NCBI GenBank assembly: GCA_010279815.1
Contig: QEOQ01000180.1
Coordinates: 667,770-731,769 of the forward strand
DNA: 64,000 nt
Origin: Brachionus plicatilis
Lineage: Eukaryota > Rotifera > Eurotatoria > Ploima > Brachionidae
Reading direction: 5' to 3'
Of the stretch, positions 34,440 through 45,979 are shown in pieces (the first letter of the stretch is position 1; each line of letters opens with the position of its first letter). The translations under genes were made by a program, and so were the position numbers. The notes beneath the pieces are model-generated. The model did no database searches. It saw only the letters and a program-made list of their open reading frames with translations, and was not told the origin of the DNA.

Positions 34440-34503
34440 TTCACTAGCGAAAAAAGTATTTTTTTGTTGTCTCAGTTAAAAGTATACTTTTTCCGCTAGT
34501 GAA
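34440..34503. repeat. 64-bp stem-loop
   Basis: TTCACTAGCGAAAAAAGTAT (34440-34459) is nearly complementary to ATACTTTTTCCGCTAGTGAA (34484-34503), with a 24-base loop. It is adjacent to a second palindrome, so the pair may be ends of a small foldback element. Confidence 0.7.
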
Positions 34504-34505
34504 TA

Positions 34506-34556
34506 AAAAATACAAAATAAAAATGTATATCATATACATTTTTATTTTGTATTTTT
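34506..34556. repeat. 51-bp near-perfect palindrome
   Basis: A 25-base arm, core AAAATAAAAATGTATAT, is followed after one C by its exact reverse complement. It starts three bases after the stem-loop at 34440-34503. Confidence 0.8.
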
Positions 34557-35351
34557 CATTTTTATTTTGTATATAAATTAAAAAAGAATAATTAAGTAAA
34601 AAAAGATAGCAATATCAGGTAGAAAATTTATTGTCATCCGGCAAATAAAGAGATGCAAATTTTACTTCCAATATTTTATTTATGACTAATTGAGTTGATT
34701 TTATGTCACTCGAAATTTTTTTTATGTAAAGAAAAATTTCAAAATACAAAAAATAATGCTAGATTTACACATTTTAGCTTCATACAAACTGATAGCTAAA
34801 TTCTAAATTCTCTTTTCTTGAATCAACCATGTTTGTTTCGTTTTGATTGTTTGTCTATCAAGAGGTCAATTCATCATTATACACTTTGTTTTAATTTTGA
34901 AAATAAAAATTTTGTTCACCTATTCTATTATTTTTCAATTAATATTATTCCAAAAAAGTTTGGTTATTTAACAAATTAATAAAATCAACATTAACGTTCT
35001 CTTTCCCATTGTTCCATTGTTTTCAAACTAAATCTTTCAAAGCTTTTTAAGTTTTCTTAAGCAAATTTTACTAATACTTTAAATAAACCATTTATTATTT
35101 TAAATTGACTGCACTTGAATGTATTGACTCAATTAGAAAAACTGGCAATAGCTTCATTCGAATACTTTAAGTCAAGTATACTTTTCTCTTTTTTATATAA
35201 CAAATAAATCCGATTGAACACAAAAATTTCCATGGCAATGTAAGATATAAGATTTACTTGTTGTTTCGAAGTTTTTTTTTCTTTTTATGAAACTTTTTTT
35301 GATTATTAAAAATTTATGTTAATAAAACAAGCTTTTTAGATCTATTAAGGA

Positions 35352-36408
35352 ATGGCAACTGGACATGTTAATCCGGGCTACAAGAAAATTGTTTCTCAAT
35401 TCAATTCGGCTATTAAAAATCCAACAGGCCATCCCAGACCTCCTGTTTTTGACAAGCAAGAACTTGAGGATATCAAGTCTAGATCTAGAGATGTTTGGTC
35501 ATTAAAAGACAACTCTTTGACCACCTATGGATGGTATTTCAATGAGCCTCAAATAAAAGAAAAAGCCGAGCTTCGCCCAAGCTCACCTAGTAGACGAAAC
35601 AATCCACATCCAAAATTGTAAACTATCTCCTAGAAGTTTTTCTTATTAATCTTAAATTTTATAAGAATTTTTCTGTCTGCTCGTCTTAAAAATTTACCCG
35701 GTTATTTCAATTCTCCAGAAGAAACTCAAGCGGAACCAAAAGAGGGTGATAATAAAAAATTAATCTGAAAAAAAAACTGACATTTACACAACTTTAGATG
35801 TTCAATTTATTGGCTCAGCCACAAGTAGACCAAGAGCCCCTTCTGTGCGCCTTTATCCAAATGCTAATGTAAGTTTTACTTTTTACTTTTATTTATTTTG
35901 AAGCATTTTTTTGTCAGCACTATTTGAATTCATTATCAAAAACAGAGGTTGAATTCGAAGAAAATAGATTAAAAAACTTGGGTGTAGATACTGAATCAAA
36001 TAATGCAAAAGTTGGTACGAGTCGAAATGTGATGAGTCATTTTCAAACTGAAGGAAATAAAGTATTTTTGTTTAATTTTTTTTAGATAGATTTTAGATAG
36101 CTTCGTTTAATTTAAAGTTATTTCGATCTGAGACTAATTTGGATTTCGATTCACGTCCAAGAACAAATAGACTCATGCAGCTACAATCAAACCAAACTAA
36201 CCCTTACCTCTACGAGGAAACAAGAATGTATAAAGAAAAATACCAGAATGGTGATCATGGAATACCATTCAATAATCCAAGAAAGTATGACTATCTTCTT
36301 TTTTTTTTGATTTAATAACAAAATTTCTTAAGACCATTTCGAGGCGATTTCTTAATTCATCCGGATTGGCATCCTGGTTTGAAACACCACAGACTGCCGT
36401 ACATGTAG
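35352..36408 (+). CDS. Unrecognised conserved-looking protein, 6 exons
   Basis: I do not recognise this protein. Exons: 35352-35617, 35666-35745, 35798-35868, 35918-36061, 36097-36284, 36333-36408; all introns are GT-AG and short (48-52 nt), giving 274 residues in one continuous frame. It starts M-A-T-G-H-V-N-P-G-Y. The product is soluble, charged, rich in Pro, Asn and Arg, without signal peptide or membrane segment. Distinct short aromatic/proline blocks occur (T-T-Y-G-W-Y-F-N-E-P, S-A-R-L-K-N-L-P-G-Y-F, H-P-D-W-H-P-G-L-K-H-H-R-L-P-Y). Such a pattern is common in small axonemal microtubule-associated proteins of ciliated animals; that assignment is only a guess. AATAAA is at 36431-36436. Confidence 0.85.
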
Positions 36409-38181
36409 CTCAATCAAAATGAATATTTAAAATAAAAAAAAAATTATTTTTTTTAAATAAAAATTTTTGACATAAAAATATGACTCGTATTGGGATTTGA
36501 TCTGAAAAATAAATAAATTCTAGTCGGTCAAATTTTTTTTTCTTACGAAAATATCAAAAACTAAGCAAAATTTTCGCTTAGTTTTTTTGTTTAGCTATTT
36601 GGGTCCCAAGTTAGATTAAACGAGTTCGTGATGTCGTAACATGAATTTATAAATAATATTAAATTACTTTTTAAACATTTATTAAAAAATCAATTTCACT
36701 CATAATTTATGAAATTAATCCCCAAATTAATTTTAAGTACACTTTGAAAAGTTTTCGTATTCGACATTAAAAAAATCTGTTTTTGAACCATTTTTTTTGT
36801 ATCCAAAATATTTTTGTATTCAAGTCTTATTTGAAAAAAAGGTAATAACTATTTTTTTTAATTTTAAATTCCAATTGTTACAAATTAAATTTCACCATTC
36901 TTCTATAAAGGAATGTTGATCTAAGAGTAAAAGATATTATATATTTAAAGTATTTTCCTAAAATTTATTGCTTGAAAAAAAATTTTCGAAATAAATTTTC
37001 GAATAAAAGTCTTGGAATGATATAAATTTTATTTTAATTATTTTATCAAATGCCTTTATTTATTAAAATTCAATTTAATTTCTGTTTTTTTTCAAATCGT
37101 TCTTTAAATACTAAGAAATAGAACCAAAAAAAATGTGCATTTTTTTACCCTTTGTTTCTCAAAATTAGAAAAATTTTTTTTAAATCAACATAAAATGAAT
37201 AGATTTCAATCAAGTTTGTGTAAAAGTCCAAGTGTAACAAGTATAAAATCTTAAGTTCAATTCGTACTTAAGGAATTTTTCCAGCAAGTTAAAGTGTAGC
37301 TACTGCTGGAAATTTTTTTCTAAAGTAAAGTCAGTTCTTAAACTAAAAGGACGGAGGGTTTTTTCGCCCCTTTTTTTTTGTCTTTTTTTTTTGGTCAATA
37401 AATTTAACTTTTTGTGAGAAATTTTTTTTTCAATCAAATCTAAAGTCTAAAAATTTAATTTGATTAATTTTTGTTACAAAATTTTTTTAGTTTCATGCAA
37501 ATAGAAGTAACAAAAAGAAGTTAATAAAAATTTCGAAAGACTCATCCGGAATCCGAATTTAATTCATTAAGCTTTTTAAATTTTGTCCAGCGTCAAAAAA
37601 AAATTTTTTTTTTTGACTTGTGACTTCTAGAAGAACTCAGATTTAAATTTATTTAGATGATGTTTTTTAAATCTTATAAGCTTGACTTTGCCAAACAATT
37701 TTTAAGGATTTTGGGTTTATAGATTTAGTAAGTTTCGAAAACTCGTACAAAGGAGCAGTAAGCAGCTACTACTTTTTTATGACAATCTACTTTAGTTTAA
37801 TTTAAGATAAATGAGGCTTTTTTAATAGAAAAAAATTCAAGTATTTATTCACAAATTGAAAAAAAAAACAAAAAAAGAAAATATTTTCTTGAAATTTCGA
37901 TTGACAGCTAAACATTCTGATATAAAAAGAAATTTTCTGTTATTTATTGGCATCGGCTTCAAAATTTAATATTTTCAAAAGAAATCACAAAACTTATTTA
38001 AGACTAACAAAGGTGTCTGTTAGTTTTTTTTTAAAAACATTCAGGCTAAAATTACTGCCAATACATAAAGCATGTAAATTATGTTTTACTAGAAAAAAGC
38101 CATCATTTCGAAACTAGTTGAACAAGCTTAATTTAAAAAAATACAGTTTTTACCTTGAGCATCTTCGTTTTAGGCCTAAGA
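36409..38181. other. Intergenic region
   Basis: AT-rich with no supported gene. A small hairpin (TTTCCAGCA near 37279 against TGCTGGAAA near 37304) and T tracts at 37360-37395 are all I can note. Confidence 0.5.
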
Positions 38182-38897
38182 ATGCAGGATTCAAGAAACT
38201 CTTTTGAACGATACAGAATTCCTTACTCGGCAATGAATCAAAGCTCAGCGGAAATGTCGCCTCGCAACGATTACCTTGAATACCATTTACATCCAAATAA
38301 TTGTGGAACTAATTTCCAGATTAAAATAATTCTCAATGAGTGCCATGATATGCCAAATTTATATGAAAATTTTCACAAGATTGAAGACACTGAATACACA
38401 AAATTTATTTCAATACCAAACGGAAACATTCGCATTTCAAACTACAAAATGGCCAAGAATAAAGTTCCAACCGATGAGTTGACAAGCTCGTCCAAAACAA
38501 AACTCAATCGTAATATTTATCTACCAGAACCAGAACCCGACATAGTAAAATCAGAGTCAAACAATCAAGTTTTATTTCGTAAAAGCTTCAAGCCAATTTC
38601 AAGTACTTTGACATTTTATTTTTTTTTTTTATTTTATTGAATTTTTTTAAAGATCCTCCTGTTAAATATGATATGAATGAAATGTACGAAAATTTTTTGG
38701 ATGACGATGAAGATTTGACAGACTCTGTAAGCCAGAAAAGCCAAAGTGAAGACACCATTTCAAAAGTTAGTTCTGAGTCAGCTGTAATCAACTTAGATGA
38801 GGAGCAAAAGAATTTTGTAATCAAACAGCTGTCAGAAATTGCCAAATCCCGTGCTGAAAGTCATACTACATCAAACAAAATTTTGCATGTTTTTTGA
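38182..38897 (+). CDS. Unrecognised acidic protein, 2 exons
   Basis: I do not recognise this protein. Two exons, 38182-38602 and 38653-38897, are joined by a 50-nt GT-AG intron and give 221 residues. The ATG at 38182 (M-Q-D-S-R-N-S-F) is the first in frame and follows a possible acceptor (TTTTAG at 38168-38173), so an upstream coding exon is possible. The C-terminal exon is acidic (D-D-D-E-D-L-T-D-S) and ends in a likely helix (E-E-Q-K-N-F-V-I-K-Q-L-S-E-I-A-K). There is no signal peptide, membrane segment or known catalytic motif. AATAAA follows at 38934-38939. The codon content and splice fit support a real gene; the function is unknown. Confidence 0.75.
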
Positions 38898-41138
38898 AAA
38901 TGACTGAAGCATTTTAATTTTTTATTGGGATTAAATAAATTGTGAAGTGAAAAATTTTATCTTTAAATCTATTTGTCACCTTTTTAAAATAAATTTTAGC
39001 ATAGGTCTCGACTCATTATGCTCAAATCATTCAAATATATGAAATAATAATGTTAGCTAATAACTAGATTTTAACAATTGCTTTTTTCAAAAAAATATAT
39101 ATACATTTAAATTATACCGAAAAATAAATTTCAAGTATTTGAGAGGTAAACAGTTGATTTTTGGTCTAAAACTGAATTCTAAAACTTTAATTAAAAAACA
39201 ATTTCAATTTTCATTAGCAAAAGCTTCTTACACATTCAAAGCCTGCTTGAATATCGAATATTAATGTTTGAACAATAAAATATCTGTGAGGAAATATGCT
39301 ATTTAACTAACTCCTTTTTTAAAGACTTAATGAGGTATTTTTGGAAAAAAAATAAACAACTACAGATTCAATTTTCCGAATAAATTTTAATATGGAAATT
39401 TTAAGTTTTTATAAAAAAATTAAAATTTCGCAATTAAAAATCTTTTTTAATAAATTAATTTATTAACAAGTTTCTTTAAAATATTAAAGATGGGGAAAAA
39501 CACAAAATTTGAAATATTTACAAAAAATGTTGCTAATCAAATCGCTGAATTATATATTATTCAAAAAGAAAGCAACATATTTTAAAATAATTTAACCCAA
39601 CTGAGATGAATTCGAATTTAAATATTCGAACTGAAAACAAGCAAATTTTTCTTTTCTATTCAATCTTCAATTTATTTTTCCTTTTTTTTTTGGCTTAAAC
39701 AGTTATTTTTTTCATTTTCGCCTCATTTATTGTTTTCTCAAATTTTAATTAATTTATATTTAAATAAATCTAATTCTTTGTAAAATCTTCTATTTTGTTA
39801 CCAAAATAATCCGTACAAAAATTATGATTTAAAGAGCAACTAAGATAAGAATCGAATAAGAAACCAAAAAGATACCTTATGCTCTAACGATAATAAAGTA
39901 ATAATTTAGCAAATATTTTTAACTAACAATAAGTTATTTTTGATATTATTTTAATGTGTTGTTTTTTGTTGTTTACTTTTGTTATATTTATCTAATTTTC
40001 GTCCAAGAAAAAGAACCAAAAAATTTCTTATACCATAAAATAAATTATGTATCATTTTTCCTTTTTATATCAAAAAAAGTATAAATGAATTGTGCTTTTA
40101 ATAGCAGAAACATATTTATAGGAAGCTCATTAATTAAGTTACAAACAATAATGAGTAAGATATTATTGCAATTGATAGTGATAAAGAAAATTAGAAAAAT
40201 TTTACATTTTTATATCCATTTTGTTCAAAAATACATTTATTAAAATAGATAAATACTAGATAAATTTATATGTATATATATTTTGTTTAATTTATTTCAA
40301 AAAAATAAATTTTATAAAAAATTCCAATTTAAATTTAGAATTTGTGCAACCTTTAAAGCAACTTGAGCAACTTTTAAGAATCTTTCTAGAATAACTTAGA
40401 GAAACTCTTGAGCAAAAATTTTATATTGATATAATTCCACAAAACATCATTGTAATTCATGCAAATGTTCTATGTGTCTGTCATAGTTGTGGTAATGAAT
40501 GTAGTTGAAGTCGTGGTGATAATGATTGAAGACTCCATTTGATTCCAAAAAAAAAAACACGCAACTTTGGGTCGTCTCTGATTATAAGCAAAAATTTTTT
40601 AATGCAAACCCAATAGAATTCTTCAATTTTATAAAATAGGTTTTCTAAATATCTTCAATTTAAATTACTTTATTTAAGTATGTGTTCCTGCATTCAGAAG
40701 ATATTAAGAATAAAAATTTTATTAATTAATTTAAAAATCGATAGAGTTATTTTGAAAAAAATCACCCGATAGGCGAATTTTCCAAGCTTTTCAAAAGTCA
40801 TGCTTAATTAACAAAAATTTATTTGGAAAAAATAATTAAAATAAATTTTTTATTTTTAGCAAAAAAAATGAGAAAAATAAAAAATTGTTCAAATGCTCTA
40901 GTAAAATGAAGGTTTATAAAAAGACATAAGGGAGTTGATTTAAGATCAGATGTAATTAGCATCTATTTGACCTGTTGATTAATTTTTCAATTTTTCTTTT
41001 GTCTATATTGTTAAATTGAAAATATTTGAAACTAAAGTTAAATTTCTAAAAAATTTTAACTTATGTTTAATTTCAATAAAAATAACTTTTACAGAATCTA
41101 AATTTATCTAAACCAAATTTAAAAAAAATGAATTTTAT
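38898..41138. other. Intergenic region with a decayed gene-end copy
   Basis: AT-rich. The only notable content is a partial copy of the 3' part of the neighbouring mesh-like gene (40431-40547). Confidence 0.5.
40431..40547 (-). pseudogene. Decayed partial copy of the mesh-like gene 3' end
   Basis: About 100 bases closely match 41237-41335 within the coding region of the gene at 41139-44162, in the same orientation. On the minus strand it encodes the Thr-rich linker T-S-T-T-F-I-T-T-T, then a stop (TAG in place of CAG), then N-I-C-M-N-Y-N-D-V-L. A short tract similar to CATTTGATTCC continues the match after a gap. It is a non-functional duplicate. Confidence 0.75.
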
Positions 41139-44100
41139 TTAATTTTTTGATTTGCATGCATCGCAGCAGTACACTCTAAAAGGGATGGCACTAATAAAGG
41201 AATTTAGATCACACAAGTCAAAGGAATTGACAAAATAATTGCACAAAACATCATTGTAGTTTATGCAAATGTTCTGTGTGTCTGTTTCAGTCGTGGTAAT
41301 GAATGTAGTTGAAGTCATGGTGGTAATGGTTGAAGTTTGAGCTGAGTCATTGCATGATTTTCGGCAGAATTCACTGAATTTCATATTGCTAATAAAAGCA
41401 CCCGAATCACATTTGATTCCCGAATTAAGATAATGTTCACAAATTTTATCATCCACATTTTCAAATTTAGTTGTGCCTATTGTATTAACTAAATCTTGTT
41501 GAAATAATTGTATTTTTTTATCAAAATTTACATTCAAAACTCCAATTTCGATGTCCGATGTTACACTCACATCATACAAACATTTATTGTTCTCTCCACA
41601 TTTTTCTTTAGCCACAATTTCCAAACTTGAATTGGCAAATACTATTCCATCTTGAATAAACTTCGGAGTGTAGCTCAGATCAACAAAATCTCTATGCTGG
41701 AATCCTTGCTGATAGGTAAATACACTTGTCATACTATTCACCAGCCACTTTTGTCCAAAATTTTCAAATATATCTCTATCTTCATTTTTATTCAAATTGA
41801 GAACAACTCCATTAGGCAGTCTAAAATCGTCACTTTTTATTCCATTAAAATTTCCCAACAAACCGCGAGTTCTATTTGTATATTTAATATCAATAGAGCA
41901 AAAAATAAGAAAAGCATTTTTTCTAGGTGTTAATAAAATTTGAAAATTTATTCCTTTCGAATAAGTTAATTCAATGTTAGTTGCATCATTTAATTTTAGA
42001 CTCAATTGATTTAAATTTATGTATTCATTTGTCAAATCAACCACAATTCCATTTACATAAATCAAAACATTGTTTGCCAAATCCAACTCTATTTGTATTG
42101 AATCTGTTCTAGAGTCTCCCTTAATTGCAATCGCTCTGAAAACAGTACCGTCCGACTTAGCTGAACTATTCACTTTCAAAGTAGAAGACCTTATTTGACA
42201 AGTGAAGTTTATTTCGTTTATTTCGAATAATGTGTATTCGCCAAGTCCATTGAATGTGTATTCCACTCCGTCAAAAGTAGTGAAATGGGGGTCACCTGAG
42301 CCACCCGCAGGAGTCGGTGGGGTCCAACGACTTCCGTCATCTGACGGCCTTTTTTCATAATATTTATCGCAATTATCTGAAAATTTGCAGCAGTAAAAAT
42401 ATGGAACAACATCTTCAAAAAAGTGAGATATCGGCTTTTCCTCTGCATGTGCCATGTCAAGAGTTCCACCACCCGGTGGTCCAACTATTAGATCGTTTTG
42501 GCTATCATAGCAACACTGTTGCCCAGCTGTGTATGAATTGAGTGTAAAACTTGACTGGGATCTGTAACACACATTGGAACCAGGATGGAAAGAAGAGCAT
42601 CCTTTAGGGCTGGACGGATTACATGCTTTATCTTGAATAAAATCCCCAAACGATTCAGAAACATTGGCAGCTGATGGAAGAGCTGGCCAACATGGAGGTA
42701 ACCCTTGCAAATATGGCGTCGGATCTGGTTGATTTGAAGCCCAATTTTCACATACCGAGCCAGCGTTTAGAATAGAATGTAGAATAGTAATCCAAAATCT
42801 TGACTTTCTATTCTCAACTAAATTTGAGCTCAGAACAAAAAAATTGCGGATAAATAAATAATTTTTTAATTCAATTTGCTGATTAATGTTTTTTTTTATT
42901 CCAATAGCCAAATAACAATTTTCAGTTGTATTTGAAGAATTGTCAAAAAATAATAGAGAGGATTTGAATGAAGTAGAATTTTGTTCCAGATTAGATTGAA
43001 TTAATTTCACTGATTCACTGCTATTTTCTGAAATTCTAATTACATAAATATCATATTTTTGATTTATTTTTTCACTGTGCCAAACTAAACTCAATTCTTC
43101 ATCTGACTCATTTGCTCTAAAAAAAAAAGGCTTTAGACCATCGATTTTTGATTGAATTGATTCATCTTTAACAAAAATATTTCCATTGAATGTTTGATCA
43201 TCATTTACTCTTAGTGTTAAAGGAACTCTTCCAATTTTTTCAAATAATGGTGTTCTAAACTTGCAGCTATTTGAGTCTAATATTTGGCATTCAATTTCAC
43301 TATACGAATCAATAACTATTTTGGCCACATCTTGACTAATATTAAAACATGGCCCTGTGACTAATATTTCCTCACCACCTATAAAAAAGACCACAAATGG
43401 ACTAAGAATCACATTTCCTTGGGTATTACAACCACCTTCTTCTATAGTTGTGTCGTCAATTCTAAATATCCATCTACCTGGTTTATTTACATTTGACTCG
43501 AATACTATATTTGTTATATTAGGCGTAAAAGATTTATCAAGAGCAAAATGGACGATTCCATCACCAGCATTGAATCCGACCTGAGCATGTTCAGCAATAT
43601 TTCTTGATCTAGACCAATCTAGTTTATGATAATTGAAAATTGTAAACGAATGTCTTCCGTTTGTTGTAACTAATGCTTGAAATGAATTGTTTGGAAAGTT
43701 TGCTGATTGTGAGTATTGAGCAACTTGAAACCAAGTTACAATCAAAGCCCACGATGGCCTGAAGTTTGCAAAAGCATTAAACGAGCTTCTTACATCACCA
43801 CCTATTTGATTTAAAGTGTTTAAGTCAGAAACTGTCCGATAAAAAATGTCTCCTCCCTTTGTTGTATCAATGTCATTCCAAAATGGTGCAACACCAATCA
43901 CCTCAATAAGTGGAAATGGTGCTGGAGTAAAGGAACTTATACCATTGCCAAAAGAAATTAAACCATTGGTATTTATAAAAAGGGAAGAAAAGCTTCTATT
44001 AAAAAATGGAAATTCAATGGCTATGTCTAATGGACCCAAAAATCCATCATCATTCTTAAACATTATATCATCCCCGATTTCCCTTCCATAAGGATAGAAA

Positions 44101-44162
44101 ATGTCCGGTGTTGAATCAAGATAATTAGCAAAGAGCAAAATTAAAAAGAGCCTGATGTTCAT
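41139..44162 (-). CDS. Mesh/SUSD2-like surface protein (NIDO-AMOP-vWD), intronless
   Basis: Large extracellular or membrane-associated adhesion-type protein of 1007 residues in one exon. A signal peptide (about 1-17) is followed by a NIDO domain (about 86-215, with A-P-F-W-N-D-I-D and W-F-Q-V), an IPT/TIG-like region (about 245-335), an AMOP domain (about 470-625, Cys-rich with Y-C-C-K-F-S-D-N-C) and a von Willebrand type D domain (about 627-800, starting G-S-G-D-P-H-F-T-T-F-D-G and containing G-L-L-G-N-F-N-G). The C-terminus has two short six-Cys ShK-like modules (about 905-945 and 965-1005) separated by a Thr-rich linker. In insect mesh and vertebrate SUSD2 the NIDO-AMOP-vWD core is followed by sushi domains and a membrane helix; neither is visible here, so this may be secreted. 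Lack of introns in a 3-kb ORF is unusual here. The stop codon overlaps an AATAAA. Confidence 0.92.
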   Translation of the reverse strand: MNIRLFLILLFANYLDSTPDIFYPYGREIGDDIMFKNDDGFLGPLDIAIEFPFFNRSFSSLFINTNGLISFGNGISSFTPAPFPLIEVIGVAPFWNDIDTTKGGDIFYRTVSDLNTLNQIGGDVRSSFNAFANFRPSWALIVTWFQVAQYSQSANFPNNSFQALVTTNGRHSFTIFNYHKLDWSRSRNIAEHAQVGFNAGDGIVHFALDKSFTPNITNIVFESNVNKPGRWIFRIDDTTIEEGGCNTQGNVILSPFVVFFIGGEEILVTGPCFNISQDVAKIVIDSYSEIECQILDSNSCKFRTPLFEKIGRVPLTLRVNDDQTFNGNIFVKDESIQSKIDGLKPFFFRANESDEELSLVWHSEKINQKYDIYVIRISENSSESVKLIQSNLEQNSTSFKSSLLFFDNSSNTTENCYLAIGIKKNINQQIELKNYLFIRNFFVLSSNLVENRKSRFWITILHSILNAGSVCENWASNQPDPTPYLQGLPPCWPALPSAANVSESFGDFIQDKACNPSSPKGCSSFHPGSNVCYRSQSSFTLNSYTAGQQCCYDSQNDLIVGPPGGGTLDMAHAEEKPISHFFEDVVPYFYCCKFSDNCDKYYEKRPSDDGSRWTPPTPAGGSGDPHFTTFDGVEYTFNGLGEYTLFEINEINFTCQIRSSTLKVNSSAKSDGTVFRAIAIKGDSRTDSIQIELDLANNVLIYVNGIVVDLTNEYINLNQLSLKLNDATNIELTYSKGINFQILLTPRKNAFLIFCSIDIKYTNRTRGLLGNFNGIKSDDFRLPNGVVLNLNKNEDRDIFENFGQKWLVNSMTSVFTYQQGFQHRDFVDLSYTPKFIQDGIVFANSSLEIVAKEKCGENNKCLYDVSVTSDIEIGVLNVNFDKKIQLFQQDLVNTIGTTKFENVDDKICEHYLNSGIKCDSGAFISNMKFSEFCRKSCNDSAQTSTITTMTSTTFITTTETDTQNICINYNDVLCNYFVNSFDLCDLNSFISAIPFRVYCCDACKSKN

Positions 44163-45003
44163 TTTTAGTATTAAAAAAATAATTCTTTTGAATGTTTAAA
44201 TTCAAAATTTTATTTAATTTTTCTCTTTTTAACATTCGACTTTAAATATATATGATTTTAGAGAAATATTTTGATTTTTTTTTATTTTCTGTTAATTTAA
44301 CCTGTACGAATTTTCTAATAATTGAAAATAATCTAAAAAAATAAGTAATTTCGAATTCAATGATTAAGAAATTAAGCTGTAAAAGTTATTTTTTTTAGTC
44401 GAGCATTTTTTTAGTCGAGTATTTTGAGTATATTTTTAATTTAGCTTGAAGCTTATCAAAACAAAATTTAAATTTTTTTTGAAATTTAATTTCGTTTTTT
44501 TATTTAACTCTGAAACAGTAAAATGTAATTTCGTATTGTTTTTAGTTTTAAAAGAATTTTTAAATTTAAAAATTGACGAAATTAAATGTTTTCTTTACTG
44601 TTTTACTTAAACGATTTTTTTTGCTTTTAACAGATAGGACAAGTAATGATGCTAATTTAAAGATAATTTGATAAAATTTTGAATAATTATATTTAATTAA
44701 ATTTCACTTTATTAGCCCCTTAAAATTTTTCGGAATATAGATAAATATCGAAATATTTATTAAATAACGAGTGAAGGATAAAAAACCTTTTTATTTTGAA
44801 TTTGTTTGGTTTTTCTCACGTTATCTACGATGATAAAAATTGCATTAAAATTAAAAATTAAAAAATGTTTTAAAAAAAGCATTAAAAAAAAATATTCTTA
44901 TGTTATTAAAAAAAAAAATTTTTTTTTATACTTTTACTTTTGACATTTTTCTAATTAATTTCATAGATTGACAATGAACTTATAAATAAAAATTCATATG
45001 CAA

Positions 45004-45095
45004 AAAAGTGCCCTTTTGTGTACTTTTGTTATGAAAACTATTTTCCCTGGCAAAAAAAGTGTTCTTTTGTGTACTTTTGTAATTGACCTTTATAA
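45004..45095 (-). repeat. Inverted single-unit copy of the 60-bp minisatellite
   Basis: The complement of the minisatellite unit at 45373-45690: CCCTTTTGTGTACTTTTGTT, then ATGAAAACTATTTTCCCTGG, then a second partial unit. It lies about 280 bp from the array. Confidence 0.8.
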
Positions 45096-45372
45096 TTCCA
45101 GTATATTAACCAAAAATTTAAGAAAAATTTATCTAAGTTAAATAAATCTAATTTCAAATTAAACCATATTTTGACTATGAGTAAATCGTCGTCAGACGTT
45201 TTACTCATTGTCAATTACTCACATACCCTGGTTTAGGGAATTTGGTTCAGTAAAAATAATGAGAGAAGTGTCTTTAAAAAATGTCCAACTGAATTTTTAA
45301 AATATCTAACGGATTCTTTAATTAATTTTCTATTCTTGAATTCTTTAATTAAATAAAGTCAATTGCCAATCG

Positions 45373-45690
45373 ACAAAAGTACACAAAAGGACACAAAAGG
45401 ACACTTTTTTTGCTAAGAAAATAGTTTTCATAATAAAAGTACACAAAAGAACACAAAAGGACACTTTTTTTGCCAGGGAAAATAGTTTTCATAATAAAAG
45501 TACACAAAAGGACACAAAAGGACACTTTTTTTGCTAAGAAAATAGTTTTCATAATAAAAGTACACAAAAGGACACAAAAGGACACTTTTTTTGCCAGGAA
45601 AAATAGTTTTTATAACAAAAGTACACAAAAGGACACAAAAGGACACTTTTTTTGCCAGGGAAAATAGTTTTCATAACAAAAGTACACAAA
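45373..45690 (+). repeat. Minisatellite, ~60-bp unit, about 5 copies
   Basis: Unit AAAAGTACACAAAAGGACAC + AAAAGGACACTTTTTTTGC + (CAGG/TAAG) + AAAATAGTTTTCATAAT, starting at about 45375, 45435, 45496, 45556, 45617 and 45678 (last partial). Units alternate between two variants (GCTAAG and GCCAGG), suggesting a higher-order pair repeat. ORFs within it are repeat artefacts. Confidence 0.9.
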
Positions 45691-45979
45691 AATTTGGTGT
45701 CAATGTGAAAAAAAGAGTCATTTTATTTTTCATATATTTCCTTATTAACTGATGTAATGCTAATAAAATTAAATTGGTAAAAAAATTAAATTTTGGCGTA
45801 TTTTATTCAATATTAGGCGTATATAAAATAATTAAGTCTAAAAGGAATGGTAAGGGACATATTTCAGATTTAAAATAGATATAATTGCTTAGTTTTGAAG
45901 GAATTTTTTATGTTAGATTCTGAGAAAGAATTAAATAAAAAAATAATTTTTTAAAGTTGATCCTATCATAGATAACTTG

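Larger units (their letters stand above)
34086..35351. other. Intergenic stretch with two inverted repeats
   Basis: No gene seen apart from the two hairpin structures listed separately; it presumably includes the promoter of the gene at 35352. Confidence 0.5.
44163..45979. other. Intergenic region upstream of the mesh-like gene
   Basis: AT-rich. It contains the minisatellite and its inverted partner listed separately. No gene is supported; frames across the repeats are repeat translation. Confidence 0.55.

Noticed and set aside
42218..44091. Alternative frames within the mesh-like gene
   Set aside because: They are shadows of the 1007-codon frame.
44390..44425. Direct repeat TTTTTTAGTCGAG, two copies
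   Set aside because: Too short and isolated to interpret.
45349..45667. Several overlapping frames of 65-78 codons
   Set aside because: They are translation of the 60-bp minisatellite in different frames.
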